DNA from: Legionella genomosp. 1
GTDB lineage: Bacteria; Pseudomonadota; Gammaproteobacteria; Legionellales; Legionellaceae
Length of the DNA stretch: 10,475 nucleotides
NCBI GenBank assembly: GCA_945901145.1
Contig: CAMDJY010000031.1
Coordinates: 1 to 10,475, forward strand
Direction of reading: 5' to 3'
Shown here: in pieces, positions 1 to 7,715 of the stretch
How the letters are laid out: each line of letters starts with the position of its first letter
Position numbering within the stretch: position 1 is the first letter of the stretch
Program-made: the position numbers and the translations under genes
Notes under the pieces: generated by a model
The model's input: the letters and a program-made list of their open reading frames with translations, nothing else
Told to the model about the DNA's origin: nothing
Databases searched by the model: none

Positions 1-642
1 GCCGTAGCTCAATTTATCCAAAGATTAGTGGAAGAAAATCATCATTTTGAACATTTATTAGGCTTTTGCTCTATCAATCATTTAAAGCAAGCGCTCCGAG
101 GAAAAAACTCTGATGAAATTCAAAAATTACTATCTCCAAGACTTCGAAAAATCGTTGTTGATTATATGAATGCACATCACAATGAATACCAAACATTACT
201 TCTTGAAAAGGTAAATACAGCAATCGACTATTATCTTAGTAACAAATCAGAAGATATCCCCTTTGCTGATGTATTTTTAATTCATCCCTTCTTCAAAGCC
301 CAATGGGAGCAGACCGCAGCATCGACGAACAATAACGCTGAATTTAAAAGTGACATGAAAGCATGGTGGGAGACACAAGGGTTTAAACAATATTTAACCG
401 CAATTGCTCAACCCGCAACATCTGGTACAGATGTCGCTCGATGGGGCTCAGAATTTGAACTGGATATATTAGCCAAAGCGTGTCAATTCCAGATCAGATG
501 TGCAACAATCACAGGCGGCTCTATACTTTTAGGTGATGCAACAAGCACCAAAGTTTGTCTGTTACAAAATGCGGGCGGGCATTGGACGTATGCTGGCATG
601 GACATCCAAGAAACCAGCGCCTTATCTTGCACTGCCAGCTAA
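1..642 (+). CDS. OTU-like cysteine protease (candidate deubiquitinase effector), 3' part
   Basis: The frame is open from the first base, so this is the C-terminal 213 residues of a longer protein; the GTG at 28 is probably internal. The C-terminal half carries OTU-fold landmarks: a W-G-x-E-x-E-L block at W148 followed by a hydrophobic strand, and G-G-H-W-T-Y at about 192-197, where H194 would be the catalytic histidine. The first residues, AVAQFIQ, look like the helix that follows the D-G-x-C-(L/F)-(F/Y)-x-A catalytic motif of OTU proteases, so the active-site Cys probably lies a few residues outside the window. About 140 mostly helical residues separate that helix from the W-G-x-E block, longer than in compact OTUs. 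Legionella OTU (Lot) deubiquitinases are known to carry such a helical insertion. OTU proteases cleave ubiquitin chains; in a bacterium the target would be in a eukaryotic host. The tail is short and polar. No plus-strand terminator follows, and the last 21 bp overlap the end of uvrA. OTU assignment is moderately confident; secretion is inference. Confidence 0.68.
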   Translation, partial: AVAQFIQRLVEENHHFEHLLGFCSINHLKQALRGKNSDEIQKLLSPRLRKIVVDYMNAHHNEYQTLLLEKVNTAIDYYLSNKSEDIPFADVFLIHPFFKAQWEQTAASTNNNAEFKSDMKAWWETQGFKQYLTAIAQPATSGTDVARWGSEFELDILAKACQFQIRCATITGGSILLGDATSTKVCLLQNAGGHWTYAGMDIQETSALSCTAS

Positions 643-3456
643 TATCGGCTTCAAAAAATGCCCTGTATAAGATACGGGGCATGCTGCAATCATCTCTGGT
701 GTCCCGGTGGCTAGTATTTTCCCCCCCTTGCTGCCCCCCTCAGGGCCTAAATCTATCATCCAATCAGCAGTTTTAATCACATCTAAATTATGTTCAATGA
801 CAACAATGGTATTGCCTTGATCACGCAATCGAAATAAAACCCCAAGTAATTGCTTGATATCATGAAAATGTAATCCCGTTGTTGGTTCATCTAGAATATA
901 CAAAGTGCGCCCAGTATCGCGTTTTGAAAGCTCACGCGCTAATTTAATGCGTTGCGCCTCACCGCCAGAAAGCGTTGTAGCACTTTGGCCAATACGAATA
1001 TAAGACAAGCCAACATCAAGTAAAGTTTGACACTTGCGCTTTAAAACCGGCACTGGATAAAAAAACTCCAAGGCTTCTTCGACCGTCATATCAAGCACAT
1101 CATGAATATTCTTGCCTTTGTAATGCACATCGAGCGTTTCTCGATTATATCGCTTACCTTGACACACATCACACGTCACATAAATATCCGGCAAAAAGTG
1201 CATCTCGACTTTGATTAAACCATCTCCTTGACAGGCTTCACAACGTCCACCTTTGACATTAAAACTAAAGCGACCGGGCTGATAACCACGTGCTCTAGAT
1301 TCAGGCGTATTGGCAAATAATTCTCTAATCGTTGTAAAAATGCCAGTATACGTTGCCGGGTTGGAACGAGGTGTACGACCAATAGGACTTTGATCAATAT
1401 CAATCACTTTATCACAAAAATCTAAACCTTGAACGCGACGCACCGTGCCAGGCATATGCAAGCGTGAGCGATTTAACGCATAACTTGCTAGCGGATAAAG
1501 CGTATCATTAATTAAACTCGACTTTCCTGAACCAGATACGCCAGTGACACACGTGAAGACACCAATCGGAATATCTATATCAATATTTTCTAAATTATTA
1601 CAGGTCACTCCTTCTAATCGAATCACGCGCGCTGGATCAATTGGCGTGCGCATCGCAGGAATCGTAATCATCTGTGCGCCGGATAAATATTGACCCGTAA
1701 TTGATTCTGGATTTGATATAATCTGCTGTGGCGTGCCCTGTGCAACAATACGTCCGCCATGAACCCCTGCGCCTGGGCCCACATCTAACACAAAATCAGC
1801 ACTACGAATTGCATCCTCGTCATGTTCAACGACAATGACCGTATTACCTAAATCACGCAGATGCATTAAGGTTTTTAATAAACGTGCATTATCACGCTGA
1901 TGCAAACCAATCGAGGGTTCATCGAGCACATACATCACACCCACAAGACCTGAACCAATTTGACTGGCTAAGCGAATCCGCTGCGCCTCGCCTCCAGAAA
2001 GCGTTTCTGCACGTCTTGAAAGTGATAAATAATCTAAACCAACATCGACTAAAAAACCTAAACGCGCTAAAATTTCTTGATTAATTTTTACAGCCACCTC
2101 GCCGCGATAACCCGGTAAACTTAATGTCTTAAAAAAATCAAACGCATCTTCAATCGAATAAGACACAATCTCAGAAAGTGCTTTGCCCGCAACATAGACA
2201 TGACGAGCGGCCTCTTTAAGACGCGACCCCTGACACAGATCACAAACTTTAGATGACATATACTCAGCCAGAACCTCGCGCATCGCCATGGATTCTGAGT
2301 CCCGATAACGACGCTGCATATTAGGGATCACACCCTCAAACACATGTGTTTTAGCTAATACGCGCCCTCGGGAATGGTGGTATTGAAAGGCAATTTTTTC
2401 AGATCCGCTTCCATACAAAACTATATTTTTAACGGCTTCAGATAAATCTGAAAAAGGCACAGTTAATAAAAAATCATAATGTGCACTTACCGCTTCTAAT
2501 AAGTTAAAATAATAATTGGCTTTTTTATCCCAGCCAGCAATAGCACCTTCGGCAAGACTTAAGGATGGATCGCGTACCACACGCAGTGGATCAAAAAATT
2601 CATGAACACCTAAGCCATCACATGCGGGGCACGCGCCTGCGGGATTATTAAAAGAAAATAGACGAGGTTCTAATTCACTCAGGCTATACCCACACTCAGG
2701 ACAAGCAAACTTCGATGAAAAAATAATTTCCGAAAACGCCTCATCAAGAGAGACAATACTCACCAGGCCTTCACCCAGTTTTAACGCATTTTCCAAAGAT
2801 TCACTAAGACGAATGGCAATATCTTGACGGACTTTTAATCGATCAACAATGACTTCAATGCTATGTTTTTTTCGAGGAGCTAACTTTGGCAGATCATCTA
2901 ATTCACATAACTCACCATCAATCCGAGCGCGTACATAGCCTTGGGCTTGTAGTTGTTGCAGGAGCTGAGTATGTTCTCCTTTTCTATCGCGAACCACCGG
3001 CGCTAAAATCATGATTTTGCTCTCTGCTGGCAAAGCCAAAACCTGGTCCACCATTTGACTCACGGTTTGTGCGTGCAGATGCGTCCCGTGCAAAGGACAA
3101 TACGGTTCACCAACCCGCGCATATAATAACCTTAAATAATCATAAATTTCAGTCGTTGTACCAACCGTGGAACGTGGGTTATGCGAGGTGGCTTTTTGTT
3201 CAATGGAAATTGCAGGAGATAAGCCCTCGATTAATTCGACATCAGGTTTTTCCATCATTGATAAAAATTGACGCGCATACGCTGATAAAGATTCTACATA
3301 ACGACGTTGACCTTCAGCATACAACGTATCAAAAGCAAGAGAAGATTTCCCTGACCCGGAAAGTCCAGTAATCACCGTAAGTTGATCTCGAGGAATATCA
3401 ACATCGACATTTTTTAAATTATGCGTTTTAGCACCGCGAATTCGAATCCATGCCAT
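622..3456 (-). CDS. uvrA: UvrABC excinuclease subunit A
   Basis: This is the DNA-damage recognition ATPase of nucleotide excision repair, which loads UvrB onto lesions in the cytoplasm. At 944 residues it is the normal full length. Visible in order: Walker A-1 GLSGSGKSS from residue 31; the first CxxC-CxxC zinc module (C252, C255, C276, C279); ABC signature LSGGE at 486-490 and Walker B LDEPS at 511-515; Walker A-2 GVSGSGKSS from 639; the second zinc module (C739, C742, C762, C765); second LSGGE from 829 and LDEPT from 855. The ATG at 3456 is preceded by an AAGGGGAA Shine-Dalgarno (3462-3469), and homologues start at the same place relative to Walker A. The usual ssb neighbour is absent; the divergent gene is instead the C39-like peptidase. 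Oddities: G7 and G6 runs encode the glycine-rich segment at about 904-912, and a terminator-like hairpin lies in the last codons. All catalytic and zinc motifs are intact. Confidence 0.98.
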   Translation of the reverse strand: MAWIRIRGAKTHNLKNVDVDIPRDQLTVITGLSGSGKSSLAFDTLYAEGQRRYVESLSAYARQFLSMMEKPDVELIEGLSPAISIEQKATSHNPRSTVGTTTEIYDYLRLLYARVGEPYCPLHGTHLHAQTVSQMVDQVLALPAESKIMILAPVVRDRKGEHTQLLQQLQAQGYVRARIDGELCELDDLPKLAPRKKHSIEVIVDRLKVRQDIAIRLSESLENALKLGEGLVSIVSLDEAFSEIIFSSKFACPECGYSLSELEPRLFSFNNPAGACPACDGLGVHEFFDPLRVVRDPSLSLAEGAIAGWDKKANYYFNLLEAVSAHYDFLLTVPFSDLSEAVKNIVLYGSGSEKIAFQYHHSRGRVLAKTHVFEGVIPNMQRRYRDSESMAMREVLAEYMSSKVCDLCQGSRLKEAARHVYVAGKALSEIVSYSIEDAFDFFKTLSLPGYRGEVAVKINQEILARLGFLVDVGLDYLSLSRRAETLSGGEAQRIRLASQIGSGLVGVMYVLDEPSIGLHQRDNARLLKTLMHLRDLGNTVIVVEHDEDAIRSADFVLDVGPGAGVHGGRIVAQGTPQQIISNPESITGQYLSGAQMITIPAMRTPIDPARVIRLEGVTCNNLENIDIDIPIGVFTCVTGVSGSGKSSLINDTLYPLASYALNRSRLHMPGTVRRVQGLDFCDKVIDIDQSPIGRTPRSNPATYTGIFTTIRELFANTPESRARGYQPGRFSFNVKGGRCEACQGDGLIKVEMHFLPDIYVTCDVCQGKRYNRETLDVHYKGKNIHDVLDMTVEEALEFFYPVPVLKRKCQTLLDVGLSYIRIGQSATTLSGGEAQRIKLARELSKRDTGRTLYILDEPTTGLHFHDIKQLLGVLFRLRDQGNTIVVIEHNLDVIKTADWMIDLGPEGGSKGGKILATGTPEMIAACPVSYTGHFLKPILAGSAR
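653..682 (-). terminator. Terminator-like hairpin with U-tract inside the uvrA 3' end
   Basis: Bases 658-668 pair with 672-682 in an 11-bp stem (one T-G wobble at 664/676) around the loop AAG. Read on the minus strand, the stem is followed directly by six T (658-653, the first shared with the stem), the layout of an intrinsic terminator. It lies about 30 nt before the uvrA stop codon, so it is inside the reading frame. On the plus strand no T-run follows, so it would not terminate the OTU gene. The structure is seen directly; activity is unproven. Confidence 0.5.
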
Positions 3457-3461
3457 CCCAG

Positions 3462-3469
3462 TTCCCCTT
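3462..3469 (-). promoter_or_regulatory. uvrA ribosome binding site
   Basis: Minus-strand AAGGGGAA lies 5 nt before the ATG at 3456. It supports this ATG as the uvrA start. Confidence 0.75.
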
Positions 3470-3491
3470 CGCTTTCGCTGATTTTAATAAA

Positions 3492-3520
3492 TAGATAAAT
3501 TCTATACACATTCTTGTAAA
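3492..3520 (-). promoter_or_regulatory. Candidate uvrA promoter
   Basis: On the minus strand TTTACA (3520-3515) and TATCTA (3497-3492) are separated by 17 nt, giving a plausible sigma-70 promoter with a short leader before the uvrA ribosome binding site. The -10 matches consensus only partly and the region is AT-rich, so chance matches are likely. Confidence 0.35.
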
Positions 3521-3528
3521 ATGTTTAC
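3516..3528. promoter_or_regulatory. Small palindrome over the uvrA -35 region (possible operator)
   Basis: GTAAA-ATG-TTTAC is a perfect 5-bp inverted repeat with a 3-nt centre, overlapping the proposed uvrA -35. It is not a LexA box of the CTGT-N8-ACAG type, and none was seen in 3457-3622. Operator function is a guess. Confidence 0.2.
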
Positions 3529-3555
3529 TATTTTTCACTTTTTTTAGTATGAAAA

Positions 3556-3584
3556 TTGACAAAATAAACATTGCACTCTAAGTT
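3556..3584 (+). promoter_or_regulatory. Candidate promoter of the amidoligase operon
   Basis: A consensus -35, TTGACA (3556-3561), is followed after 17 nt by a weak -10, TAAGTT (3579-3584). Transcription would start near 3591 and give a leader of about 30 nt containing AAGGA. A second -10-like TATAAT at 3611-3616 lies only 6 nt before the ATG and has no good -35. The rest of the 166-bp gap (3457-3622) is AT-rich with no recognisable RNA gene. Confidence 0.45.
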
Positions 3585-3622
3585 AGAAATAGAAAAAAGG
3601 ACTTTATACTTATAATTAACTT

Positions 3623-4357
3623 ATGATTAACCTAACAATTCAAAATCAACCAAACGATGAAACCTGCGGCCCAACCTGTCTGCAAGCGATTTATCATCAC
3701 TATGATTTTGATATCAGCTTAGACCATGTCATTACCCAAGTTGAGCGATCTCTTTCCGGGGGAACGCTTGCTCCTTTTTTAGCAAAACATGCATTAAGTC
3801 TTGGATTTAAAACAACAATTTATGTTAATAATGTAGATATTTTTGATCCAACCTGGTTTTCACATTATGGTCATGCAAAAGAAAATTTACTCGAAAAACT
3901 GCAAACACAAATGCAATATAAACCCCAAGATGGGGGGTTAGTGCAATCAAGCATCGCCTACCAGTCTTATCTTAAAGCGGGTGGTAACGTCCGTTTTCAA
4001 ACGTTAAATACCCAGCTTTTAAAAAACTATTTTGAAAAGAAAACACCGATTCTCACAGGTCTAAGCGCTACTTATTTATATCGCTGTGCAAGAGAACGCT
4101 TCGACCCTAAAGGAAAATCATTTTATGATGATATTCACGGCACACCATGCGGACATTTTGTAGTTTTGTGCGGTTACGATGATTTAAATCGGCGCGTTGT
4201 GGTCGCAGATCCCGCCAGAGAAAATCCTTTGTCTCACGATAATTATTATAAAGTAAGCATCTATCGATTAATTAATGCCATTATGTTAGGCGTACTTACT
4301 TATGATGCTAATTTATTAATCATTGAACCTCAAGGAGAAAAATGCAAACTATCCTAG
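3623..4357 (+). CDS. C39-like (papain-fold) cysteine peptidase of the amidoligase operon
   Basis: This 244-residue protein, with no signal peptide, resembles the C39-like peptidase superfamily. The N-terminal motif Q9-x5-C15-G-P-T matches the oxyanion Gln and catalytic Cys. A C-terminal G-H178-F-V-V-L-x-G-Y-D block and V-A-D196-P supply the His and Asp, completing a Cys-His-Asp triad. Bacteriocin-leader C39 peptidases sit on ABC transporters; this one is stand-alone and lies first in an operon of two amidoligases and an amidohydrolase, so processing or transfer of a product of those ligases is more likely than bacteriocin export. The start is constrained: an in-frame TAA ends at 3619 and the only nearby ATG is at 3623. 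The nearest Shine-Dalgarno-like AAGGA is about 21 nt upstream, too far to be ideal. The 3' end overlaps the ATP-grasp gene by 16 bp. Family assignment is good; substrate unknown. Confidence 0.8.
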   Translation: MINLTIQNQPNDETCGPTCLQAIYHHYDFDISLDHVITQVERSLSGGTLAPFLAKHALSLGFKTTIYVNNVDIFDPTWFSHYGHAKENLLEKLQTQMQYKPQDGGLVQSSIAYQSYLKAGGNVRFQTLNTQLLKNYFEKKTPILTGLSATYLYRCARERFDPKGKSFYDDIHGTPCGHFVVLCGYDDLNRRVVVADPARENPLSHDNYYKVSIYRLINAIMLGVLTYDANLLIIEPQGEKCKLS

Positions 4358-5793
4358 TGACCGACGATCCAACCTCGTGGGAATTCTTAAGTGATCTTGC
4401 CCCCATCGTCCACGCTTCGGACTATTTATCCGATGCCGCTTATCTTGAAAGTGGATCTATGCGCATCATCAACCTATGTCGCTCATATCAATACCAAACC
4501 ATTGGCTATTATGTGTCACTGTTAGCGCAAGCGCGCGATCATCGCGCCATCCCCTCGGTTTTAAGCATTCAAGACGTGCTCAGTGCGACGTTATCCAAAC
4601 AAATTTCTCATGATATTGACGAAGAAATTCAACACAGCTTGCAAGAAATCAAAGGAGACAAATTTACCTTAAGTCTATATTTTGGGCAAAATATGGCAAA
4701 ATGTCATGCATCATTAGCCAAAAAATTACATGGCTTATTTCCTTTACCACTCATGCGTTTTGATTTCGAAAAGAAAAAAATCTGGATGATTAAAAAGTTA
4801 CACCTACTGGAAATGCATGATATCCCAGAAACACACCTTGCTTTCTTGCAACAAGCAGCGAGATTTTATCTGGGGAAAAAACGATTTCACCAGTGGCGAA
4901 AAAAACAAAGATTTCACGATGTTGCGATCTTAATCGACCCGACAGAAACCAATGCGCCATCAAACAAAAAAGCACTGGAATTATTTATCAGTGCCGGCGA
5001 ATCCATCGGCTTGAACGTCGACTTAATCGATAAAAATGATAGTAAACTGCTTGGCGAATATGATGCGCTCTTCATCCGTGCCACCACATCAGTTGATCAT
5101 TATACCTACCGCTTTGCTCGTCGCGCCACTCAAGAAAACCTAGTGGTCATTGATGATCCACAATCGATTGTAAAATGCACCAATAAAGTCTATCTAGCTG
5201 AGTTAATGCGCAGCCACCAAATATTAACCCCTGAAACTCAATTTATCAGCAAATATGATCAAGCATTACCCCCCATTACTTTCCCCTGTGTGTTAAAAAA
5301 ACCTGATAGCGCTTTTTCATTGGGCGTGATTAAACTCAATGATATGCAAACACTCAAAAAGGCCTTAATCCAATTTTTTAAAACGTCAGATTTAGTTCTC
5401 TTACAACCGTTTATTCCTACTGAATATGATTGGCGCATTGGTATTATCGATCATAAGCCCTTATTCGCTTGTCGGTATTATATGGCGAAAGATCATTGGC
5501 AAATTTATAACTGGAGTTCAACACAAGAAACTGAAGGTGAATTTGATACGGTACCACTCGATCAAGTCCCAGAAGGCGTCATTAAAACAGCACTCAAAGC
5601 AACACGCTTAATTGGCGACAGCCTCTACGGCGTTGATATTAAAAGCCAAAATGATAAACATTACATCATTGAGGTCAATGATAACCCTAACATTGATGCA
5701 AACATTGAAGATCAAATCATGGGACATGAACTGTACCGCAGTATTATGTCGGTATTTCTCCAACGCATTCGTAGGAAACATGGCTATGTCTAA
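4342..5793 (+). CDS. RimK-like ATP-grasp ligase with RLAN-type N-terminal domain
   Basis: This is a 483-residue probable carboxylate-amine ligase, forming an amide or peptide bond through an acyl-phosphate with ATP hydrolysis. Residues 1 to about 165 fit the RimK-like ATP-grasp N-terminal (RLAN) domain that precedes this ligase subfamily. About 190-270 forms the pre-ATP-grasp region, and about 275-475 is the ATP-grasp catalytic part. Visible there: the nucleotide-binding lysines K319/K320 in V-L-K-K-P-D-S, a glycine-containing loop S-A-F-S-L-G, the L-L-Q-P-F-I segment leading into E-Y-D-W-R, and the metal ligands D432 (G-V-D-I-K), E444 and N446/N448 (E-V-N-D-N-P-N). Classical RimK adds glutamate to ribosomal protein S6; this protein is much longer and its context points elsewhere. 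AAGGAG at 4332-4337 supports the ATG at 4342, inside the end of the peptidase gene. The stop overlaps the GCS2 gene start. Fold and chemistry are confident; substrate is unknown. Confidence 0.87.
   Translation: MQTILVTDDPTSWEFLSDLAPIVHASDYLSDAAYLESGSMRIINLCRSYQYQTIGYYVSLLAQARDHRAIPSVLSIQDVLSATLSKQISHDIDEEIQHSLQEIKGDKFTLSLYFGQNMAKCHASLAKKLHGLFPLPLMRFDFEKKKIWMIKKLHLLEMHDIPETHLAFLQQAARFYLGKKRFHQWRKKQRFHDVAILIDPTETNAPSNKKALELFISAGESIGLNVDLIDKNDSKLLGEYDALFIRATTSVDHYTYRFARRATQENLVVIDDPQSIVKCTNKVYLAELMRSHQILTPETQFISKYDQALPPITFPCVLKKPDSAFSLGVIKLNDMQTLKKALIQFFKTSDLVLLQPFIPTEYDWRIGIIDHKPLFACRYYMAKDHWQIYNWSSTQETEGEFDTVPLDQVPEGVIKTALKATRLIGDSLYGVDIKSQNDKHYIIEVNDNPNIDANIEDQIMGHELYRSIMSVFLQRIRRKHGYV
5773..5776 (+). 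promoter_or_regulatory. Ribosome binding site deciding the GCS2-like start
   Basis: AGGA lies 9 nt before the ATG at 5786 and only 3 nt before the ATG at 5780, favouring the second. Both lie inside the end of the ATP-grasp gene. The far-upstream in-frame ATG at 5612 would overlap that gene by 182 bp and is rejected. Confidence 0.6.
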
Positions 5794-7018
5794 AGCTCCC
5801 TATTCAATTTTTTCAGTCATTGGGCTTGAAATCGAATATATGCTGGTTGATCGTGACACCTTAAACGTACAACCTAAAAGCGACCAAATTATAGCAGCAC
5901 TTGCTAATGGTGCGCTGGTCAACGAAGTCAATCTCGGTGAAATCGCCATCAGTAATGAACTGGTGATGCACGTTTTAGAACTCAAAAACAATGGTCCTCG
6001 ACCAACGACAGAACCACTTGGTCAATATTTTCAAAAAGCGATTAATGATTTGCAGCCCTTATTAAAACAACATCATCTGTATTTATTACCCTCAGGCGCG
6101 CATCCCTGGATGAACCCAAGCACCGAAACTACCCGCTGGCCGCATGGCAATCGATCAATTTACCAACAATACGATAAGATTTTTAATTGCCAAGGGCATG
6201 GCTGGTCAAATTTACAGAGCATGCATGTCAACTTACCCTTCGCAAACGATGAAGAATTTGGTGCGCTTCATAATACAGTGCGGCTGCTGTTACCTTTATT
6301 ACCAGCACTCGCTGCCAGTACGCCTGTGCTTGATGGCAAGGCAACCGGACAACTCGATTCACGATTATTTTTCTACGAAACTAATCAACAAAGCATGCCA
6401 TCCATCTCAGGCAACGTCATTCCCGAATATATAAAAAGCCAAGCAGAATACGAAGAATGTATTTTAGAACCGATGTATCGAGAGATAGCCCCCCATGATC
6501 CAGAGCGGATTTTACAAGAAGAATGGTTAAATTCGCGCGCGGCTATTCCCAAATTTGAATATGGTGCTTTAGAGATTCGTATTATAGATTCACAAGAGTG
6601 CGTCAATGCAGATATCGCCATTGCACGCGTGATTCATGCCCTGATTAAACATTGGTGCGATTCAGGTTATTACCCCATCCCACCCCACGTCGACACCCAT
6701 CATTTAAAAAATGTTTTTGATAAAACCATTCATAACGGTTTTAAAACTATCATCGATGACCGCACGCTATTAGCAGCATGGCAATTGCCGCAACGCTCCA
6801 TGAATACCCATCAAGTTTGGTCGCACTTAATCGAGCAAGTCAGCCATCAACTCACACATGAAGATCAAATAGCACTTGAACATATTCTACGGCATGGCAA
6901 TCTTAGCGAACGTATTTTACGGGCCTGTCAACAGGATACATCCAAATCAACATTAAAACAGGTCTACCACCAACTCGCTCAATGTTTATTAAATAACCAA
7001 CAATTTAAACCGTCATGA
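5786..7018 (+). CDS. GCS2-type amidoligase (glutamate-cysteine-ligase-like)
   Basis: This 410-residue protein belongs to the carboxylate-amine ligase family 2 related to plant/bacterial glutamate-cysteine ligases, in the glutamine-synthetase-like superfamily. Landmarks: I-G-L-E15-I-E17-Y near the N-terminus, equivalent to the G-x-E-x-E metal-binding strand; N-E58-L-V and L-E65-L-K; S-G-A-H-P-W-M-N-P at 103-111; Q-S-M-H147-V-N-L-P, equivalent to the conserved H-V-(H/N) strand; and G260-A-L-E263-I-R265-x-x-D268 near the C-terminus, the typical E-x-R-x-x-D block. The start is set by the AGGA at 5773 and by homology beginning just after it; 5780 would add two residues. It overlaps the ATP-grasp stop by 8 bp and the next gene by 4 bp. 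The family joins an amino group to a glutamate-like carboxylate. A role in glutathione synthesis is possible, but the peptidase and amidohydrolase partners argue for a different product. Confidence 0.85.
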   Translation: MSKAPYSIFSVIGLEIEYMLVDRDTLNVQPKSDQIIAALANGALVNEVNLGEIAISNELVMHVLELKNNGPRPTTEPLGQYFQKAINDLQPLLKQHHLYLLPSGAHPWMNPSTETTRWPHGNRSIYQQYDKIFNCQGHGWSNLQSMHVNLPFANDEEFGALHNTVRLLLPLLPALAASTPVLDGKATGQLDSRLFFYETNQQSMPSISGNVIPEYIKSQAEYEECILEPMYREIAPHDPERILQEEWLNSRAAIPKFEYGALEIRIIDSQECVNADIAIARVIHALIKHWCDSGYYPIPPHVDTHHLKNVFDKTIHNGFKTIIDDRTLLAAWQLPQRSMNTHQVWSHLIEQVSHQLTHEDQIALEHILRHGNLSERILRACQQDTSKSTLKQVYHQLAQCLLNNQQFKPS

Positions 7019-7713
7019 AAACAGCACTCATCCTCACTTGTGAACACGCGGTCAATACCATTCCCGAGGCCTATCAATCTCTTTTTCAAGACCAGACAGA
7101 TGTACTCAACACGCATCGAGGCATTGATATTGGAGCAGAAATGATTGCCAGTCATCTGGCAGAGCTATTTTCTTGTCAACTTTATCAAAAAGCCCAAGTC
7201 TCTCGATTACTGATTGATTGCAATCGCAGTTTGCGCGGTCAAAAATGTTTTTCAGAATGGACCAAGACTTTAGCTCCAGATAACAAAAAATCTTTAATCA
7301 CCAATTATTATCTCCCTTTTCGCGAGCCCGTCATTAAAATGATTGATGCATGCATTAAGAAAAAACAACGCGTCCTGCATCTATCGATTCATAGTTTTAC
7401 CCCAATACTCAATGGCATCGAACGTACCACAGATATTGGGTTACTTTATGACCCACAAAGAACACCAGAAAAAAACTTTGCACGCAGTTGGCAACAAGCA
7501 TTATCAACGCACGCACCGCATTATCGCGTGCGGATGAATTATCCTTATTTAGGCACAAGCGATGGTTTTACTTCAGCATTACGTCGACGTTATTCTGAAA
7601 AAAATTATTTAGGATTAGAGTTAGAAACAAATCAGGCGCTGATGCATACTCAAAATCATCAAAATCAACTCATCCACACCATCAACCAATCGTTAAAAGT
7701 TTTAAGGGGATGA
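7015..7713 (+). CDS. N-formylglutamate amidohydrolase-like enzyme
   Basis: This 232-residue cytoplasmic protein matches the N-formylglutamate amidohydrolase family, metal-dependent hydrolases of N-acyl-glutamate-type amides. Landmarks: T-C-E10-H11-A near the N-terminus, N-T-H34-R-G-I-D38-I-G-A, S-R-L-L-I-D68-C-N70-R71-S-L, and H-L-S-I-H126-S-F-T-P, which together form the metal and substrate site. Classical members act at the end of histidine degradation (hut), but no hut gene is present here. The gene starts with an ATGA overlap on the GCS2 gene and has no Shine-Dalgarno of its own, so it is probably translated by coupling. Such a hydrolase beside two amide-forming ligases would remove or edit an N-acyl group on their product or precursor; this is inference. 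It converges on the GlcG-like gene with a 2-bp gap. Confidence 0.87.
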   Translation: MKTALILTCEHAVNTIPEAYQSLFQDQTDVLNTHRGIDIGAEMIASHLAELFSCQLYQKAQVSRLLIDCNRSLRGQKCFSEWTKTLAPDNKKSLITNYYLPFREPVIKMIDACIKKKQRVLHLSIHSFTPILNGIERTTDIGLLYDPQRTPEKNFARSWQQALSTHAPHYRVRMNYPYLGTSDGFTSALRRRYSEKNYLGLELETNQALMHTQNHQNQLIHTINQSLKVLRG

Positions 7714-7715
7714 CA

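Noticed and set aside
28..30. GTG at 28 as the true start of the OTU-like gene
   Set aside because: The frame is open to base 1, codons 1-9 fit the OTU helix after the catalytic Cys, and no ribosome binding site precedes the GTG.
555..776. 73-residue plus-strand frame over the OTU/uvrA junction
   Set aside because: It overlaps two better-supported genes in other frames and encodes low-complexity sequence with no start signal.
3069..3371. 100-residue plus-strand frame and similar frames at 1884-2084 and 1215-1403
   Set aside because: All lie within the intact uvrA coding sequence and have no independent features.
3532..3555. TTTTCA...TGAAAA inverted repeat in the divergent promoter region
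   Set aside because: Six-bp AT-rich arms with a 12-nt spacer are expected by chance in this composition.
5612..5785. N-terminal extension of the GCS2-like protein to the ATG at 5612
   Set aside because: It would overlap the conserved ATP-grasp C-terminus (including the metal-binding E-V-N-D-N block) in another frame; the Shine-Dalgarno and family homology support 5786.
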